64,000 nt of DNA from Leptospira limi (GTDB lineage Bacteria; Spirochaetota; Leptospiria; Leptospirales; Leptospiraceae). The position numbers and the translations under genes are program-made. The notes under the pieces are model-generated. The model was not told the DNA's origin, made no database searches, and worked only from the letters and a program-made list of their open reading frames with translations. Shown here piece after piece: positions 42,699-51,790 of the stretch. The stretch's first letter is position 1. Every line of letters starts with the position of its first letter. Location of the stretch: NCBI RefSeq assembly GCF_026151395.1, contig NZ_JAMQPV010000001.1, forward strand, positions 1,302,001 to 1,366,000, given 5' to 3'.

Positions 42699-44902
42699 AT
42701 TGGATTCCCTTTGGTTTGTTTTTTCCTTTCGCCTATGGGGAGTAACAAAAAGATTCCAGACATAAAATAGAGTAAGGATCCAATCCAAATCAATTTTACA
42801 AGTGGGTTGATCCAAACTTCTAAATTTGCTACAATTTGCCTTGGGAAATTGAGGAAAAGTTTGAGTTTGTCTGTTTCACTTCCTGGTGTGAAGTAATACT
42901 GCATGAACATGAGTGGTAAGTCAGGGTTTTCTGATTTTAGATCCGAAGTTTCAATTGCACCCAGTTGGATGTAAAAATCTTCTTTTGCCATGGAGTGGAT
43001 GGCTGGTTCACTTGTTGGGATATGGGTTTCGAAATCTCCCGTTAGGTGGGAAATCTGTGGATAAAACCTACGTTCAGTATCAAGTGTCGCAATTTTTTCC
43101 AATCCACGATAAATTCCGTAACTAGCTTCTTGGGACACAATCACATTTTGGATGTTAGGTTCCCCGCCAAGTCCAGAGATAAGAACAGGTTTGATTTTGA
43201 GTGTGTTTGCTTCGATTTGATAACCACCAATCATTGCTTTGTCGATGGATTGGTAGATGATTTCTTCTGAAGTAGGTGGTTGGAGCTCATAAAAGAAACG
43301 AACGGATGTATTGATTTTAAAGGCATTCCCAGCATAACCAATAAAGATAAGAACAAGGGAGAAGTGTACTAAATACCCACCATATCGTCTTTTGTTTTTA
43401 AGAAGTAAGTTTAGCCCAGCTCGTAACAAAGATTCATCTTTGTGTTCATCTCGTCTTGCTTTGATTCCTCGGTAGTATTCTTGGATGATCCCGGCAATGG
43501 TAAATACACCAATTCCGACTGTGAGAACGGAATACACTTCTGCTAAAACATCTCCGTACTTGGAATCGGGTTTTGTAAAGTTTTGTGAATAAAACAGGAT
43601 GTAGAGTCCACCACCCAAAATTCCAAATAGGAAAGGTTTGAGTAAGGTAGAAAAAAATACTGCTCCAGCACCTTTTCGCCAAGCAAGTAATGGTGCTGAA
43701 CCCATGAGTAATAATAAAAAGATCCCTGCAGGAACACCCCAAGAATTAAACCAAGGAGCTTTAAATTCTTTACCATAGAGGAGAGGGGAAAATACACCTA
43801 ACAAAATAGCTGCGGTCGAAAGTACCAAAAGAAAGTTGTTTAATAAAAAACTTCCTTCTTTGGAGGTGATAGCTTCTAAGTTTCGTTCTGGTGTGAGGTT
43901 TTTCCTTCGGTAGATCACAAACCCTGTGAAAAACAAAAAACTTGCGATGATATAAACGATAAACGGAGTCCCGATTGTCGATTTGGAAAAACTATGAGGA
44001 CCTTCGAGAACACCTGAACGAGTGATCCATGTGCCAAGTAAACTAAAGTGAAAGGCAAGGATCACGAGTAACATATTCCAAAACTTCAACATTCCTCGAC
44101 GTTCTTGGATAACAACAGAATGAACAAAGGCACTTGTGAGTAACCAAGGCATTAACGATGCGTTTTCGACTGGGTCCCATGCCCAATACCCACCCCAACC
44201 TAACTCTTCGTAGGCCCATTTGGATCCGAGTAAAATTCCTGTACCGAGAAAAAACCAAGAAAACAAAGTCCATTTACGAATGAACTTCATCCAATCTTCT
44301 GAAAGTTGGCCCGATACAAGTGCTGACATTGCAATTGCAAATGGTATGGAGATACTCACATAACCAATATAAAGAATGGGAGGGTGGATGATCATGGCCC
44401 AGTGTTGGAGGAGGGGATTCAGTCCTCTTCCTGCCGCTGCTTCGGGAACAAATTCGCGGAATGGTTGAGCGTCTCCATAAAACACAGCGAGGAAACTAAA
44501 AAAACCAGATAAAACCGCAAGGATGAGATTCATCATTGGGATTCGGTCTTCTATGGACTTACGAGTTTGCCATAACACGATGAAGGTGAAAACATTTAAA
44601 ATCAAATTCCAAAACAGTAAACTACCCGATGACCCAGACCAAATAGAAGTCATTTTATAAAATAAAGGGAGATGTTCGCTGGAATGCATCACCACATAAT
44701 AGTTGCTATAGTCTGATCTGACAAGTTGTGTGAGTAAAACGACAAAGGTTAATACAATGACAAATGGATTTGTCATAAGGGCCAAACGACCTAGTTCCAC
44801 AGCTTTTCGTTCTTTTGAAATGATTCCGTAGATGGTTTGGATGGCAGAAAAAATTAAAATGGCGAGAGATGCAGAAAGTAATATGGTTCCTAAATTATTC
44901 AT
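42695..44902 (-). CDS. ccmF: Cytochrome c haem lyase subunit CcmF
   Basis: A 735-residue polytopic membrane protein with about 14 or 15 hydrophobic segments. It contains the tryptophan-rich WWD signature WGGYWAWDPVENASLMPW (236-253), which binds haem on the outer face of the membrane. HWAMIIHPPILYIGY (167-181) carries conserved histidines, and a large periplasmic loop near the C-terminus precedes the last helix. CcmF ligates haem delivered by CcmE to apocytochrome c. The gene overlaps ccmE (ATGA) upstream and ccmH (ATGA) downstream, so the three are translationally coupled. Confidence 0.95.
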   Translation of the reverse strand: MNNLGTILLSASLAILIFSAIQTIYGIISKERKAVELGRLALMTNPFVIVLTFVVLLTQLVRSDYSNYYVVMHSSEHLPLFYKMTSIWSGSSGSLLFWNLILNVFTFIVLWQTRKSIEDRIPMMNLILAVLSGFFSFLAVFYGDAQPFREFVPEAAAGRGLNPLLQHWAMIIHPPILYIGYVSISIPFAIAMSALVSGQLSEDWMKFIRKWTLFSWFFLGTGILLGSKWAYEELGWGGYWAWDPVENASLMPWLLTSAFVHSVVIQERRGMLKFWNMLLVILAFHFSLLGTWITRSGVLEGPHSFSKSTIGTPFIVYIIASFLFFTGFVIYRRKNLTPERNLEAITSKEGSFLLNNFLLVLSTAAILLGVFSPLLYGKEFKAPWFNSWGVPAGIFLLLLMGSAPLLAWRKGAGAVFFSTLLKPFLFGILGGGLYILFYSQNFTKPDSKYGDVLAEVYSVLTVGIGVFTIAGIIQEYYRGIKARRDEHKDESLLRAGLNLLLKNKRRYGGYLVHFSLVLIFIGYAGNAFKINTSVRFFYELQPPTSEEIIYQSIDKAMIGGYQIEANTLKIKPVLISGLGGEPNIQNVIVSQEASYGIYRGLEKIATLDTERRFYPQISHLTGDFETHIPTSEPAIHSMAKEDFYIQLGAIETSDLKSENPDLPLMFMQYYFTPGSETDKLKLFLNFPRQIVANLEVWINPLVKLIWIGSLLYFMSGIFLLLPIGERKKQTKGNPI

Positions 44903-45315
44903 TTTTCCTCAGCATACCCTGCTTCATATTTGGAAGCACATTTCGCTTCGACGTGACTTGCAACAAGGACTCCCTTTTCTAATTTTCCATCCACTCGTGC
45001 CCTTGCTCCTTCTTTAAAAGCATCTGGCAAAAGTGTTTCTCCTGTAAAAAAAACAGGGATGATTTGGTCGTTGAGTTCCAAATCAAATTTTGCTTTTTTC
45101 CCTTCACGCACCAAACTCCCTACGCGAACAAATCCCCTCACTCGTAAGTTTTGTTCCGAGTATTTTGTGGGATTGGCAGCAAGTTCAGAAGCATCGAGGA
45201 GAAGATACGATGTTTCTTGTGAGGAAAAATAAGCAATGCCTCCAAGAGAGATTGCAATGAGGAATAAAAGGGTTAAAAACTTACGATTCATAGTCCATTC
45301 TTTAGACGAAATCAC
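44899..45315 (-). CDS. ccmE: Haem chaperone CcmE, cysteine (CXXXY) type
   Basis: A 138-residue membrane-anchored periplasmic protein: an N-terminal helix (about 13-30), then the OB-fold beta barrel (LRVRGFVRVGSL, KFDLELNDQIIPVFFTG, DAFKEGARARVDGKL). Classical CcmE binds haem covalently through the His of HxxxY. Here that place reads HVEAKCASKYE, so Cys126 replaces His (CxxxY). This variant is known from Archaea and some bacteria. The GTG start (45315) is supported by GAGGA five bases upstream; ATG 45291 is an alternative. It is the first gene of the ccmEFH operon. ccmA, B, C, D and G are not in the window. Confidence 0.9.
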   Translation of the reverse strand: MISSKEWTMNRKFLTLLFLIAISLGGIAYFSSQETSYLLLDASELAANPTKYSEQNLRVRGFVRVGSLVREGKKAKFDLELNDQIIPVFFTGETLLPDAFKEGARARVDGKLEKGVLVASHVEAKCASKYEAGYAEEK

Positions 45316-45392
45316 GTCTTTCCTCTAAGCTCTCTGATTGGTAGTTTCGGTCAAACAAAAAGGTTATAGGGAATCATTCGGAAAAACCTGAT

Positions 45393-46169
45393 TTAAAGGT
45401 AGGATTTGGCACGGTAAACAAAATACCCAACCCATTCCTTTATCGCAAATGTAGTCGTATCAAGATAACCAGCTGATGGTAAAAACAATTCAAAGGCACC
45501 AGAATCCATTTGAAATGATCTATAATCGGTTGGGAAAAGGAACGCATTTAAATTTTGTTTTTGGAAACAACCAGATGCACGTTTCATATGAAAGGCTGAA
45601 GTGATCAGGATATAGGTTTTAAAATTTAATTTCTCCACGATTTTTTTCGTTTCAACTGCATTTTCATATGTATTTCTGGAATTGTTTTCTAAGATGATGT
45701 CGGATTCTTTTACACCTAAATCGATTAACAACGATTTGGCTAAGTTTGCCTCGCGGAATTCGTCAGACAATAACAAACCAGACCCACCAGTAAATAGGAT
45801 TTTTTTGACTTTGCCTGCATTGTAAAGGCGAACAGCATCTGTGATTCGGTCTGCAGAATCTGTGAGTTCAGGCCTTGCCTTTACGGAAGAAATGGTTTGG
45901 ATCATTCCACCGAGAACAATGGCTACATCCGCATTGGGAGCATCCTGGATGGAAATAGGAGGATAATCTTTTTCCAGACTAGATACAAGTGAATTGGCAA
46001 TGTAAGAACTGGAAGTGAGATATAAAAACAAACAAACGAGAAAAAAAAGAAACTTCGTTTTCTTTGGTTTGATGCGAAACAATAGATACAAACAAAAGAG
46101 GAAAAAAACAGGTAAGGGGTAAAGAAATATGGTAAGAACTTTTGAGAAAATGAAAAATAAGGAATCCAT
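45393..46169 (-). CDS. YdcF/ElyC/SanA-family (DUF218) membrane protein
   Basis: A 258-residue protein with two N-terminal hydrophobic segments (about 10-30 and 38-55) and a DUF218 domain outside the membrane. Family motifs are AIVLGGM, FTGGSGLLLSDEFREA, ENNSRNTYENA and ITSAFHMKRASGCF. E. coli relatives ElyC and SanA affect envelope integrity and peptidoglycan or lipid-carrier supply, but the reaction is not known. Its neighbours do not form an obvious operon with it. Confidence 0.88.
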   Translation of the reverse strand: MDSLFFIFSKVLTIFLYPLPVFFLFCLYLLFRIKPKKTKFLFFLVCLFLYLTSSSYIANSLVSSLEKDYPPISIQDAPNADVAIVLGGMIQTISSVKARPELTDSADRITDAVRLYNAGKVKKILFTGGSGLLLSDEFREANLAKSLLIDLGVKESDIILENNSRNTYENAVETKKIVEKLNFKTYILITSAFHMKRASGCFQKQNLNAFLFPTDYRSFQMDSGAFELFLPSAGYLDTTTFAIKEWVGYFVYRAKSYL

Positions 46170-46197
46170 AATCTAAGGATTGGAACCACCGCCAGTT

Positions 46198-46599
46198 TTA
46201 CCAGTCCAAATCAGGACCAAGAACTCCTATTCCACTTCCCCAATATTGAGAAGGGTGGGGGTAACGAACAGAGACACCAAGTGGAGAACGTGAGTATTTC
46301 CAATCCCTTGCGATCTGTTTTCTCAATTGTATTTGTTCTTCTGAAACTCCTATTTCTGGATCATTTAAGAACTGTTTGGTGAGCTCAACCCATTCTTTGA
46401 TTGCTGCTGGATTTTGTTTTTTTAAATCTTGGATGAGGATTCGTAGTTCGAACTCAGCGTCTTCCCTGAGATCCCTTGCAATTTCTGAAATTTCGGCATT
46501 GGAACCAAAAACAGTTTCGTTTCCTTCCGTACGATCGACTGCATCTCTCCATTTTGCATAGGCGATGAACAAATTTTTTGTTTCGTCAAATCGATACAT
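46198..46599 (-). CDS. Conserved hypothetical cytosolic protein
   Basis: A 133-residue soluble protein from ATG 46599 (MYRFDETKN). The frame extends to 46659, but that would leave only two bases to the divergent frame at 46662. It is mostly helical and charged (AEISEIARDLREDAEFELRILIQDLKKQ) and ends in a Gly/Pro/Trp-rich tail (SQYWGSGIGVLGPDLDW). The family is not recognised. It sits 28 bases after the next gene's region on the same strand as DUF218 and may be co-transcribed with it. Confidence 0.55.
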   Translation of the reverse strand: MYRFDETKNLFIAYAKWRDAVDRTEGNETVFGSNAEISEIARDLREDAEFELRILIQDLKKQNPAAIKEWVELTKQFLNDPEIGVSEEQIQLRKQIARDWKYSRSPLGVSVRYPHPSQYWGSGIGVLGPDLDW

Positions 46600-46685
46600 T
46601 ATAGTATGAGATTTTGCTTTGGATTCAGAAAAAGGCAATCGAAAAATGAAGCTTTCCATTTTTGCTTCTTAACAGTCTAAACTTC

Positions 46686-47723
46686 GTGAAATGGAAAAAC
46701 GTAATCTCCCTTCTTTTGTCAATTGGATTGTCGACAAACATCCTTTCTGATTCCAAAATCCTAAAAACACACCATGCCGAATCCGGATTCCAGAACCCAA
46801 ATCCTGATTTCAAACGAAAAGGTTTCTGGGATGTTTTTGCATGGCAATGGGATCGGTTTTTTTTACCGTACAGTTTGGACGCTAAAGCCTATCCAGAGTT
46901 TCCCATCCTAAAAAATGATGGAAGTCTCTTACAAAAGAATCAATCCAAACTATCGGTGACTTGGGTTGGACATGCGACAACTCTTGTCCAAATGGATGGA
47001 GTGAATATCCTCACAGATCCTATCTGGAGTGAAAGATGTTCTCCACTCAGTTTTGCTGGTCCAAAACGATACACTCCACCTGGAATTTCGATCACTAATT
47101 TACCAAAAATTGATATCATCATCTTATCTCATAATCATTACGATCATACTGATATCCCCACTTTAAAAATCTTAGAAGAAACATTCCATCCCTTGGTTCT
47201 CACTGGACTTGGGAATCGAAAATTATTGTTAGGTGCTGGACTGAAACATGTAAAAGAATTGGATTGGTGGGAAGAAGTAACATTTCGTTCGCTAAAATTA
47301 ACTTTCACTCCGACACAACATTTTAGTGGCAGAAGTCTTTTTGACCGTGATGAAACTTTATGGGGGAGTTTTATGGTCGTCGGTGCAAAAGAGAAAGTTT
47401 ATTTTGCAGGTGATACTGGGTATTACACTCATTTTAAAGAGATCGCAAACCATTTTGGTCCCATCGACATTGCGATTTTACCAATTGGTGCGACAGAACC
47501 AAGATGGCTTATGGAACCAGTCCACATTGATCCAAACCAAGCAGTGCTCAGTTTTTTAGATCTAAAGGCAAAATACCTAGTTCCGATGCATTATATGACC
47601 TTTGTTTTATCGGACGAACCTCTTGATTCTCCTGTGCCCCGCACAAAAGAGGCATTGAAACAATCGGGAATCTCCGAATCGGCATTTGTTCCTTTAAAAA
47701 TTGGAGAATCACGCTTTTTTTAG
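46686..47723 (+). CDS. Metallo-beta-lactamase-fold hydrolase, NAPE-PLD/UlaG-like
   Basis: About 345 residues from GTG 46686; TTG 46662 is possible. A short hydrophobic N-terminus (VISLLLSIGLSTNIL) may act as a signal or anchor. The metal site is seen in SHNHYDHTD (HxHxDH type with Asn in place of the first spacer), TPTQHFSGR, FAGDTGY and VPMHY. The opening VTWVGHATTLVQMDGVNIL and TDPIWSERCSPLSFAGPKRY closely follow N-acylphosphatidylethanolamine phospholipase D-like proteins. These hydrolyse phosphodiester bonds of modified phospholipids, but UlaG-like lactonases share the fold. The substrate is not certain. Confidence 0.8.
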   Translation: MKWKNVISLLLSIGLSTNILSDSKILKTHHAESGFQNPNPDFKRKGFWDVFAWQWDRFFLPYSLDAKAYPEFPILKNDGSLLQKNQSKLSVTWVGHATTLVQMDGVNILTDPIWSERCSPLSFAGPKRYTPPGISITNLPKIDIIILSHNHYDHTDIPTLKILEETFHPLVLTGLGNRKLLLGAGLKHVKELDWWEEVTFRSLKLTFTPTQHFSGRSLFDRDETLWGSFMVVGAKEKVYFAGDTGYYTHFKEIANHFGPIDIAILPIGATEPRWLMEPVHIDPNQAVLSFLDLKAKYLVPMHYMTFVLSDEPLDSPVPRTKEALKQSGISESAFVPLKIGESRFF

Positions 47724-47769
47724 TTCCAAGTGATTTCTCTTTCGGGTATGCTGTCCTAAAAAAAATAGG

Positions 47770-49245
47770 ATGGTGAGCACGTTGAAGAAGCTTCTCACAT
47801 TGATGGTTTTCCTGGTATGTTTGTCTGCGACAACTTCCGGGATATTTGCCGAAGAACCAACTCCGGTTCCAACCGAGACAACAACACAAGAGGAAACTGG
47901 GCATTCCTCTCATGGTGAATCCGTTCACGAAGAACTCCCATATTGGACAGTATTACCTTTCGTGGCAATTCTCCTTTCCATTGCAATTTTGCCTGTTGCC
48001 TCTCACAAAACAGCGCATTGGTGGGAAGACAATAATAACAAACTCATTTTAGCTGTAGGGCTTGGAGCGATCTCTTTTGTTGTATTACTTGTTTATGGTT
48101 ATAGCCATAACATAGTACACACTGTATTCTTTGATTATATCCCCTTTATCATTTTACTCGGTTCCTTGTTTTATATTTCCGGTGGAATTGTGATTAAAGG
48201 TGATATCCATGCAACTCCACTGAACAACACATTGTATCTTTTAATTGGTGCGGCTCTTGCTTCTTTTATTGGAACAACTGGTGCATCAATGTTACTCATT
48301 CGTCCTTTGTTAAAAACAAATAGCGAAAGAAAACATGTTGTTCATACTGTTGTGTTTTTTATTTTCCTTGTTTCCAATATTGGTGGTTCTTTAACTCCAC
48401 TCGGAGATCCTCCATTGTTTTTAGGTTACCTCAAAGGTGTTCCTTTCACTTGGACTTTTAAGTTATTACCTGAGATGTTATTGGCAGTTGCGATCCTACT
48501 CACTGTTTACTTTGTTTGGGATACAATGGCTTATAAAAAAGAAACCAAAAAAGATCTCAAACGTGATGATAAACTCGCAACTCCTTTTTCCATTGGTGGG
48601 CAAGTGAACTTCATTTGGTTACTCGGTGTGATTTTGGCAGTTGCTTTTTTAAACAGTAACTACATCCCACAAATCAACGAAACTCCAACACTTGGATTCA
48701 TCCGTGAAGCAGTGCTTGTTATCCTCATTGGTCTTTCCAAATTTACTTCGAAAGAAACAGATCGAAAGTTTAATAACTTTACTTTACATCCCATCCAAGA
48801 AGTGGCTTACCTCTTCATTGGAATTTTCATCACGATGATTCCTGCTCTTGTACTACTCGAAGCACATGGAAAAGAACTTGGGATCACTGAAAATTGGCAA
48901 TTTTTCTGGGCAACTGGTGCATTTTCTTCCGTATTGGACAATGCTCCTACGTACTTAACGTTTGGTTCCCTTGCATCAGGTCTTCTCACTCCAGCAGGAT
49001 CTGCTCCTCTCACTCTTGGCCAATTCATTGGAAACGTCCAAGCAGAAGAGATCTTAAAAGCAATTTCAGTAGGTGCTGTGTTTATGGGTGCCAATACATA
49101 TATAGGTAACGCTCCTAACTTTATGGTGAAGTCAGTTGCAGAAGAAAACAAAGTGAAGATGCCTTCTTTTGGTGGGTATTTAGCATATTCAATGGGAATT
49201 TTAGTTCCTGTTTTTATCCTCCTCACTTTTATTTTCTTCGTCTAA
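47770..49245 (+). CDS. Sodium:proton antiporter / citrate-transporter-like membrane protein (CitMHS_2 type)
   Basis: A 491-residue protein. A signal-like N-terminus (about 8-27) and a Thr/Glu/His-rich periplasmic stretch (28-55) precede about 11 to 12 membrane helices. GTTGASMLLIRPLL and NIGGSLTPLGDPPLFLGYL are the two half-helix motifs that form the substrate site in ion-transporter superfamily members. A second set appears in SSVLDNAPTYLTFG and GANTYIGNAPNFMVK. Relatives are annotated as Na+/H+ antiporters (NhaD-like) or citrate carriers; the last motifs favour the former. It is followed by a perfect hairpin at 49254-49280. Confidence 0.8.
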   Translation: MVSTLKKLLTLMVFLVCLSATTSGIFAEEPTPVPTETTTQEETGHSSHGESVHEELPYWTVLPFVAILLSIAILPVASHKTAHWWEDNNNKLILAVGLGAISFVVLLVYGYSHNIVHTVFFDYIPFIILLGSLFYISGGIVIKGDIHATPLNNTLYLLIGAALASFIGTTGASMLLIRPLLKTNSERKHVVHTVVFFIFLVSNIGGSLTPLGDPPLFLGYLKGVPFTWTFKLLPEMLLAVAILLTVYFVWDTMAYKKETKKDLKRDDKLATPFSIGGQVNFIWLLGVILAVAFLNSNYIPQINETPTLGFIREAVLVILIGLSKFTSKETDRKFNNFTLHPIQEVAYLFIGIFITMIPALVLLEAHGKELGITENWQFFWATGAFSSVLDNAPTYLTFGSLASGLLTPAGSAPLTLGQFIGNVQAEEILKAISVGAVFMGANTYIGNAPNFMVKSVAEENKVKMPSFGGYLAYSMGILVPVFILLTFIFFV

Positions 49246-49253
49246 GTTGTAAC

Positions 49254-49280
49254 AACACCAGGGAAACTTTCCCTGGTGTT
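49254..49280 (+). terminator. Long perfect hairpin, probable terminator
   Basis: AACACCAGGGAAA (49254-49266) and TTTCCCTGGTGTT (49268-49280) are exact complements around one central base. The T tract after it is weak (CTATCATTTC). It lies 8 bases after the transporter stop and ends 10 bases before the ATG of the next gene, so it may also mask that gene's translation start when transcription reads through. Confidence 0.6.
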
Positions 49281-49290
49281 CTATCATTTC

Positions 49291-50814
49291 ATGTTTCTCC
49301 AATTATCTGAATTATATTCTTTATCTCACTCTGGTTCGTTTTCGCATCTTTCGGAAAGGAAGGAAAGATTAGAACAAGAACGTAAAACACTCGAATCTAT
49401 TTTGTCCTCATCCAAAGAGAAACTCATCTATGGCATTCACACGGGATTTGGTCCACATGCATTCACTTCCAATGAAGAATTGGAACTCATTCAAAAATCA
49501 CTGATCTATCATTTAACCGTAGAGCCAGTGTTAACTGGTGATGGAATTCCTCATTCTCATTTACACCACAATGAAGCAAGGGTTGTACTGGCAGCAAGAC
49601 TCTTTAGTTTATCACTTGGTGGTTCTGGGATTCGGTATGAAACCTTAGAAATTTTAAACGAGCTCCTCAAATTGGATTGTATTCCCATCATACCAGAAAG
49701 AGGTTCTCTCTCTGCATCGGGAGATTTAATCCCACTCAGTTATATTCCATTGGCTCTCCTAGGTGAATCTGGATTCACGGGCAAAGGAAAGGAGTTAGGC
49801 CCCACAAAGTTAAATGGAAAACGATCAGAAATCAAAGGCCTTCCTTGGACCCCACAACCAAAAGAAGCCATCTCACTTACCAATGGGACTAGTTTTACAA
49901 CAGCCCTTCTAGGTTACCAAGTGATGGAATTTCGGAATTTGTTTTTGTTAACCATTGAGATTTTACAATATCTTTTCCATTACCATTCTGTTTTCCCAGA
50001 TGCCTTCCATCCAGAATACCACAAACACAAACAATTTAAGGGACCTAAGTTCCTATCCAGTTTACTCCATCCCATTGTGTCCCAAAATCCAAAAAGGAAA
50101 GTGGAAGGAAAACGAATCCAAGACATTTATTCGGTTCGATGTATTCCACAAATATTAGGTTCCATTTGGGATGAAATAGAATCGATAAAAAACATCGTAG
50201 AACAAGAGTTAAATTCATTGTCTGATAATCCTGTTTTGATTCCTACTTCCGAGAATGAAAAGACGGAGTTTCGATTTGCAGAAGGTGGAGGTTTTTATGC
50301 CTCTCAAGTTAGTTTTGCAGCAGATCGTTTACAAAATGCCATGGCAGTTTGGTTTACATGGGTTGATCGTTTTTTGAATTATCTGATGGAACCAAAGGAA
50401 AACGATGAATTTCCTTTGATGTTGTCTGCAAAACCTGGAACTTATGCTGGTTTGTCTGGATTAGGACTCATGTCAGCTCATCTAACAGCAGAAGTACGAC
50501 GAGATAGTATGCCAGGTTCGATACAATCAATCCCAACCAATGGTAATAACCAAGACATCGTTCCTATGGGAGCGATCTCTGTTTTACGAAATCGTAGGAC
50601 TGTCCTAAGTGCAACGAAACTGTTAGCGATTTTTGGTTATGCCGTGTACCAAACGTCTTTGTTTGCAAAACGGAAAGAATTGGTACCTGATTTTAAATTG
50701 TTTTCTGGAATTGATACAATGGAGAAAGACAGAAGTCTGGATTTTGAAATCCAGACTTTGGTGGAACGAATCCGAAATACTACTTCTTCTCTTGCAACGA
50801 CTCCAATCGATTGA
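49291..50814 (+). CDS. MIO-type aromatic amino-acid ammonia-lyase (HAL/PAL/TAL family)
   Basis: About 507 residues from ATG 49291; the frame is open from GTG 49276 inside the hairpin. The MIO prosthetic group forms from Ala-Ser-Gly (142-144) in GSLSASGDLIPLSY. YGIHTGFG (47-54), SLSDNPV, QDIYSVRCIPQ and the C-terminal RNRRTVLSATK are family blocks. The pocket dyad that is Ser-His in histidine lyases is His-Leu here (IYHL, 74-75), as in tyrosine lyases. The Glu of NQED is Gln421 (NNQDIV), as in PAL/TAL. It is therefore probably not a normal HutH. No hutU, hutI or hutG lies nearby. It overlaps the convergent DUF368 gene by 35 bases. Confidence 0.85.
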   Translation: MFLQLSELYSLSHSGSFSHLSERKERLEQERKTLESILSSSKEKLIYGIHTGFGPHAFTSNEELELIQKSLIYHLTVEPVLTGDGIPHSHLHHNEARVVLAARLFSLSLGGSGIRYETLEILNELLKLDCIPIIPERGSLSASGDLIPLSYIPLALLGESGFTGKGKELGPTKLNGKRSEIKGLPWTPQPKEAISLTNGTSFTTALLGYQVMEFRNLFLLTIEILQYLFHYHSVFPDAFHPEYHKHKQFKGPKFLSSLLHPIVSQNPKRKVEGKRIQDIYSVRCIPQILGSIWDEIESIKNIVEQELNSLSDNPVLIPTSENEKTEFRFAEGGGFYASQVSFAADRLQNAMAVWFTWVDRFLNYLMEPKENDEFPLMLSAKPGTYAGLSGLGLMSAHLTAEVRRDSMPGSIQSIPTNGNNQDIVPMGAISVLRNRRTVLSATKLLAIFGYAVYQTSLFAKRKELVPDFKLFSGIDTMEKDRSLDFEIQTLVERIRNTTSSLATTPID

Positions 50815-51763
50815 GTCCCAAACCCAATACCAAACCAAATACAAGTGAGGCGAGTGGGATTTGTGCTTCTTCAAAATCTTTTGGGAGTATGTTTTTGGCA
50901 GTGGCAATTTGGATATCACGTTTGACTTCACCTGATCTACCAACAATTGTTTGTCCATTTGCATAATCTTTAAATGGCCAAAGGATAAAAAAGGATCCGA
51001 GGATCAGTCCAAGTAAAAAAGTCATCGTATGTGATTTGTATTTCACAAATAACCATTTAACAATATGAGTGAAAATCAAAAGTCCAAGTAGGCATCCAAT
51101 CCCAAACGCACCTAAAAAAAGAATCGAACCTGGTTCTAAGATGGTAGAAAGTTTTCCGATGACAATTTGGTATTCACCTAACACGAGCATGATGTATGAT
51201 CCGGAAATTCCTGGAAGGATCATCGCTGAAATGGCAATCATACCAGTGGCAAATGCAAAAATTGGATTTTCGGATCCGGTGTTTTCTCCCATAAAAAAAC
51301 TGGGAACAATCGTTAATAAAATTCCCGGGACTAAGAATAGCCAAACGACAAGGCTATGTTTTTCAATGAGTTTGTAGGGAACGACTAGTGATGGAATGAT
51401 GAGACCTATGAAAAGGGCAAGAGTTGCTTGTGGGTGGTTTTGTAATAAGTATTGGATCAGTTTTGCTCCAGAGATTACGGAAAGTAAAAGTCCAAAACCA
51501 AGGAATACCAAAAACCAAAAATCGATTCGTTTCATTTCCAATGCAAAACGATTTCTTACATCTTCTTTCCAAAAGCCTACAAGTAAGGAAAGGGAAACTT
51601 TGATGGTTTCCAAATTTAAGGAAGTGATGGCAGTGATGAGTCTGTCATACAAACCCAAGATAAGAGCAAAGGTTCCACCAGATACACCAGGGATTAAATT
51701 GGCAATTCCAATGAGAAACCCATTGAGAATGCAAAAGAGAATTTCTTTTTTTGTAAGAGGCAT
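50780..51763 (-). CDS. DUF368 membrane protein (PopT-like undecaprenyl phosphate translocase)
   Basis: A 327-residue polytopic inner-membrane protein with about eight or nine helices. The DUF368 signature NLIPGVSGGTFALILGLYDRLI (split by the first helix) lies at about 22-43. A second copy, ISAMILPGISGSYIMLVLGEYQ, shows the internal repeat. DUF368 proteins (PopT) were identified as carriers that return undecaprenyl phosphate to the cytoplasmic face after cell-wall or glycan polymer export. The gene follows the WecA-like transferase by 27 bases on the same strand; that enzyme uses undecaprenyl phosphate as substrate. Confidence 0.88.
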   Translation of the reverse strand: MPLTKKEILFCILNGFLIGIANLIPGVSGGTFALILGLYDRLITAITSLNLETIKVSLSLLVGFWKEDVRNRFALEMKRIDFWFLVFLGFGLLLSVISGAKLIQYLLQNHPQATLALFIGLIIPSLVVPYKLIEKHSLVVWLFLVPGILLTIVPSFFMGENTGSENPIFAFATGMIAISAMILPGISGSYIMLVLGEYQIVIGKLSTILEPGSILFLGAFGIGCLLGLLIFTHIVKWLFVKYKSHTMTFLLGLILGSFFILWPFKDYANGQTIVGRSGEVKRDIQIATAKNILPKDFEEAQIPLASLVFGLVLGLGLNRLESLQEKK

Positions 51764-51790
51764 ATCGGAAAGGATGAATTTTTACAAACT

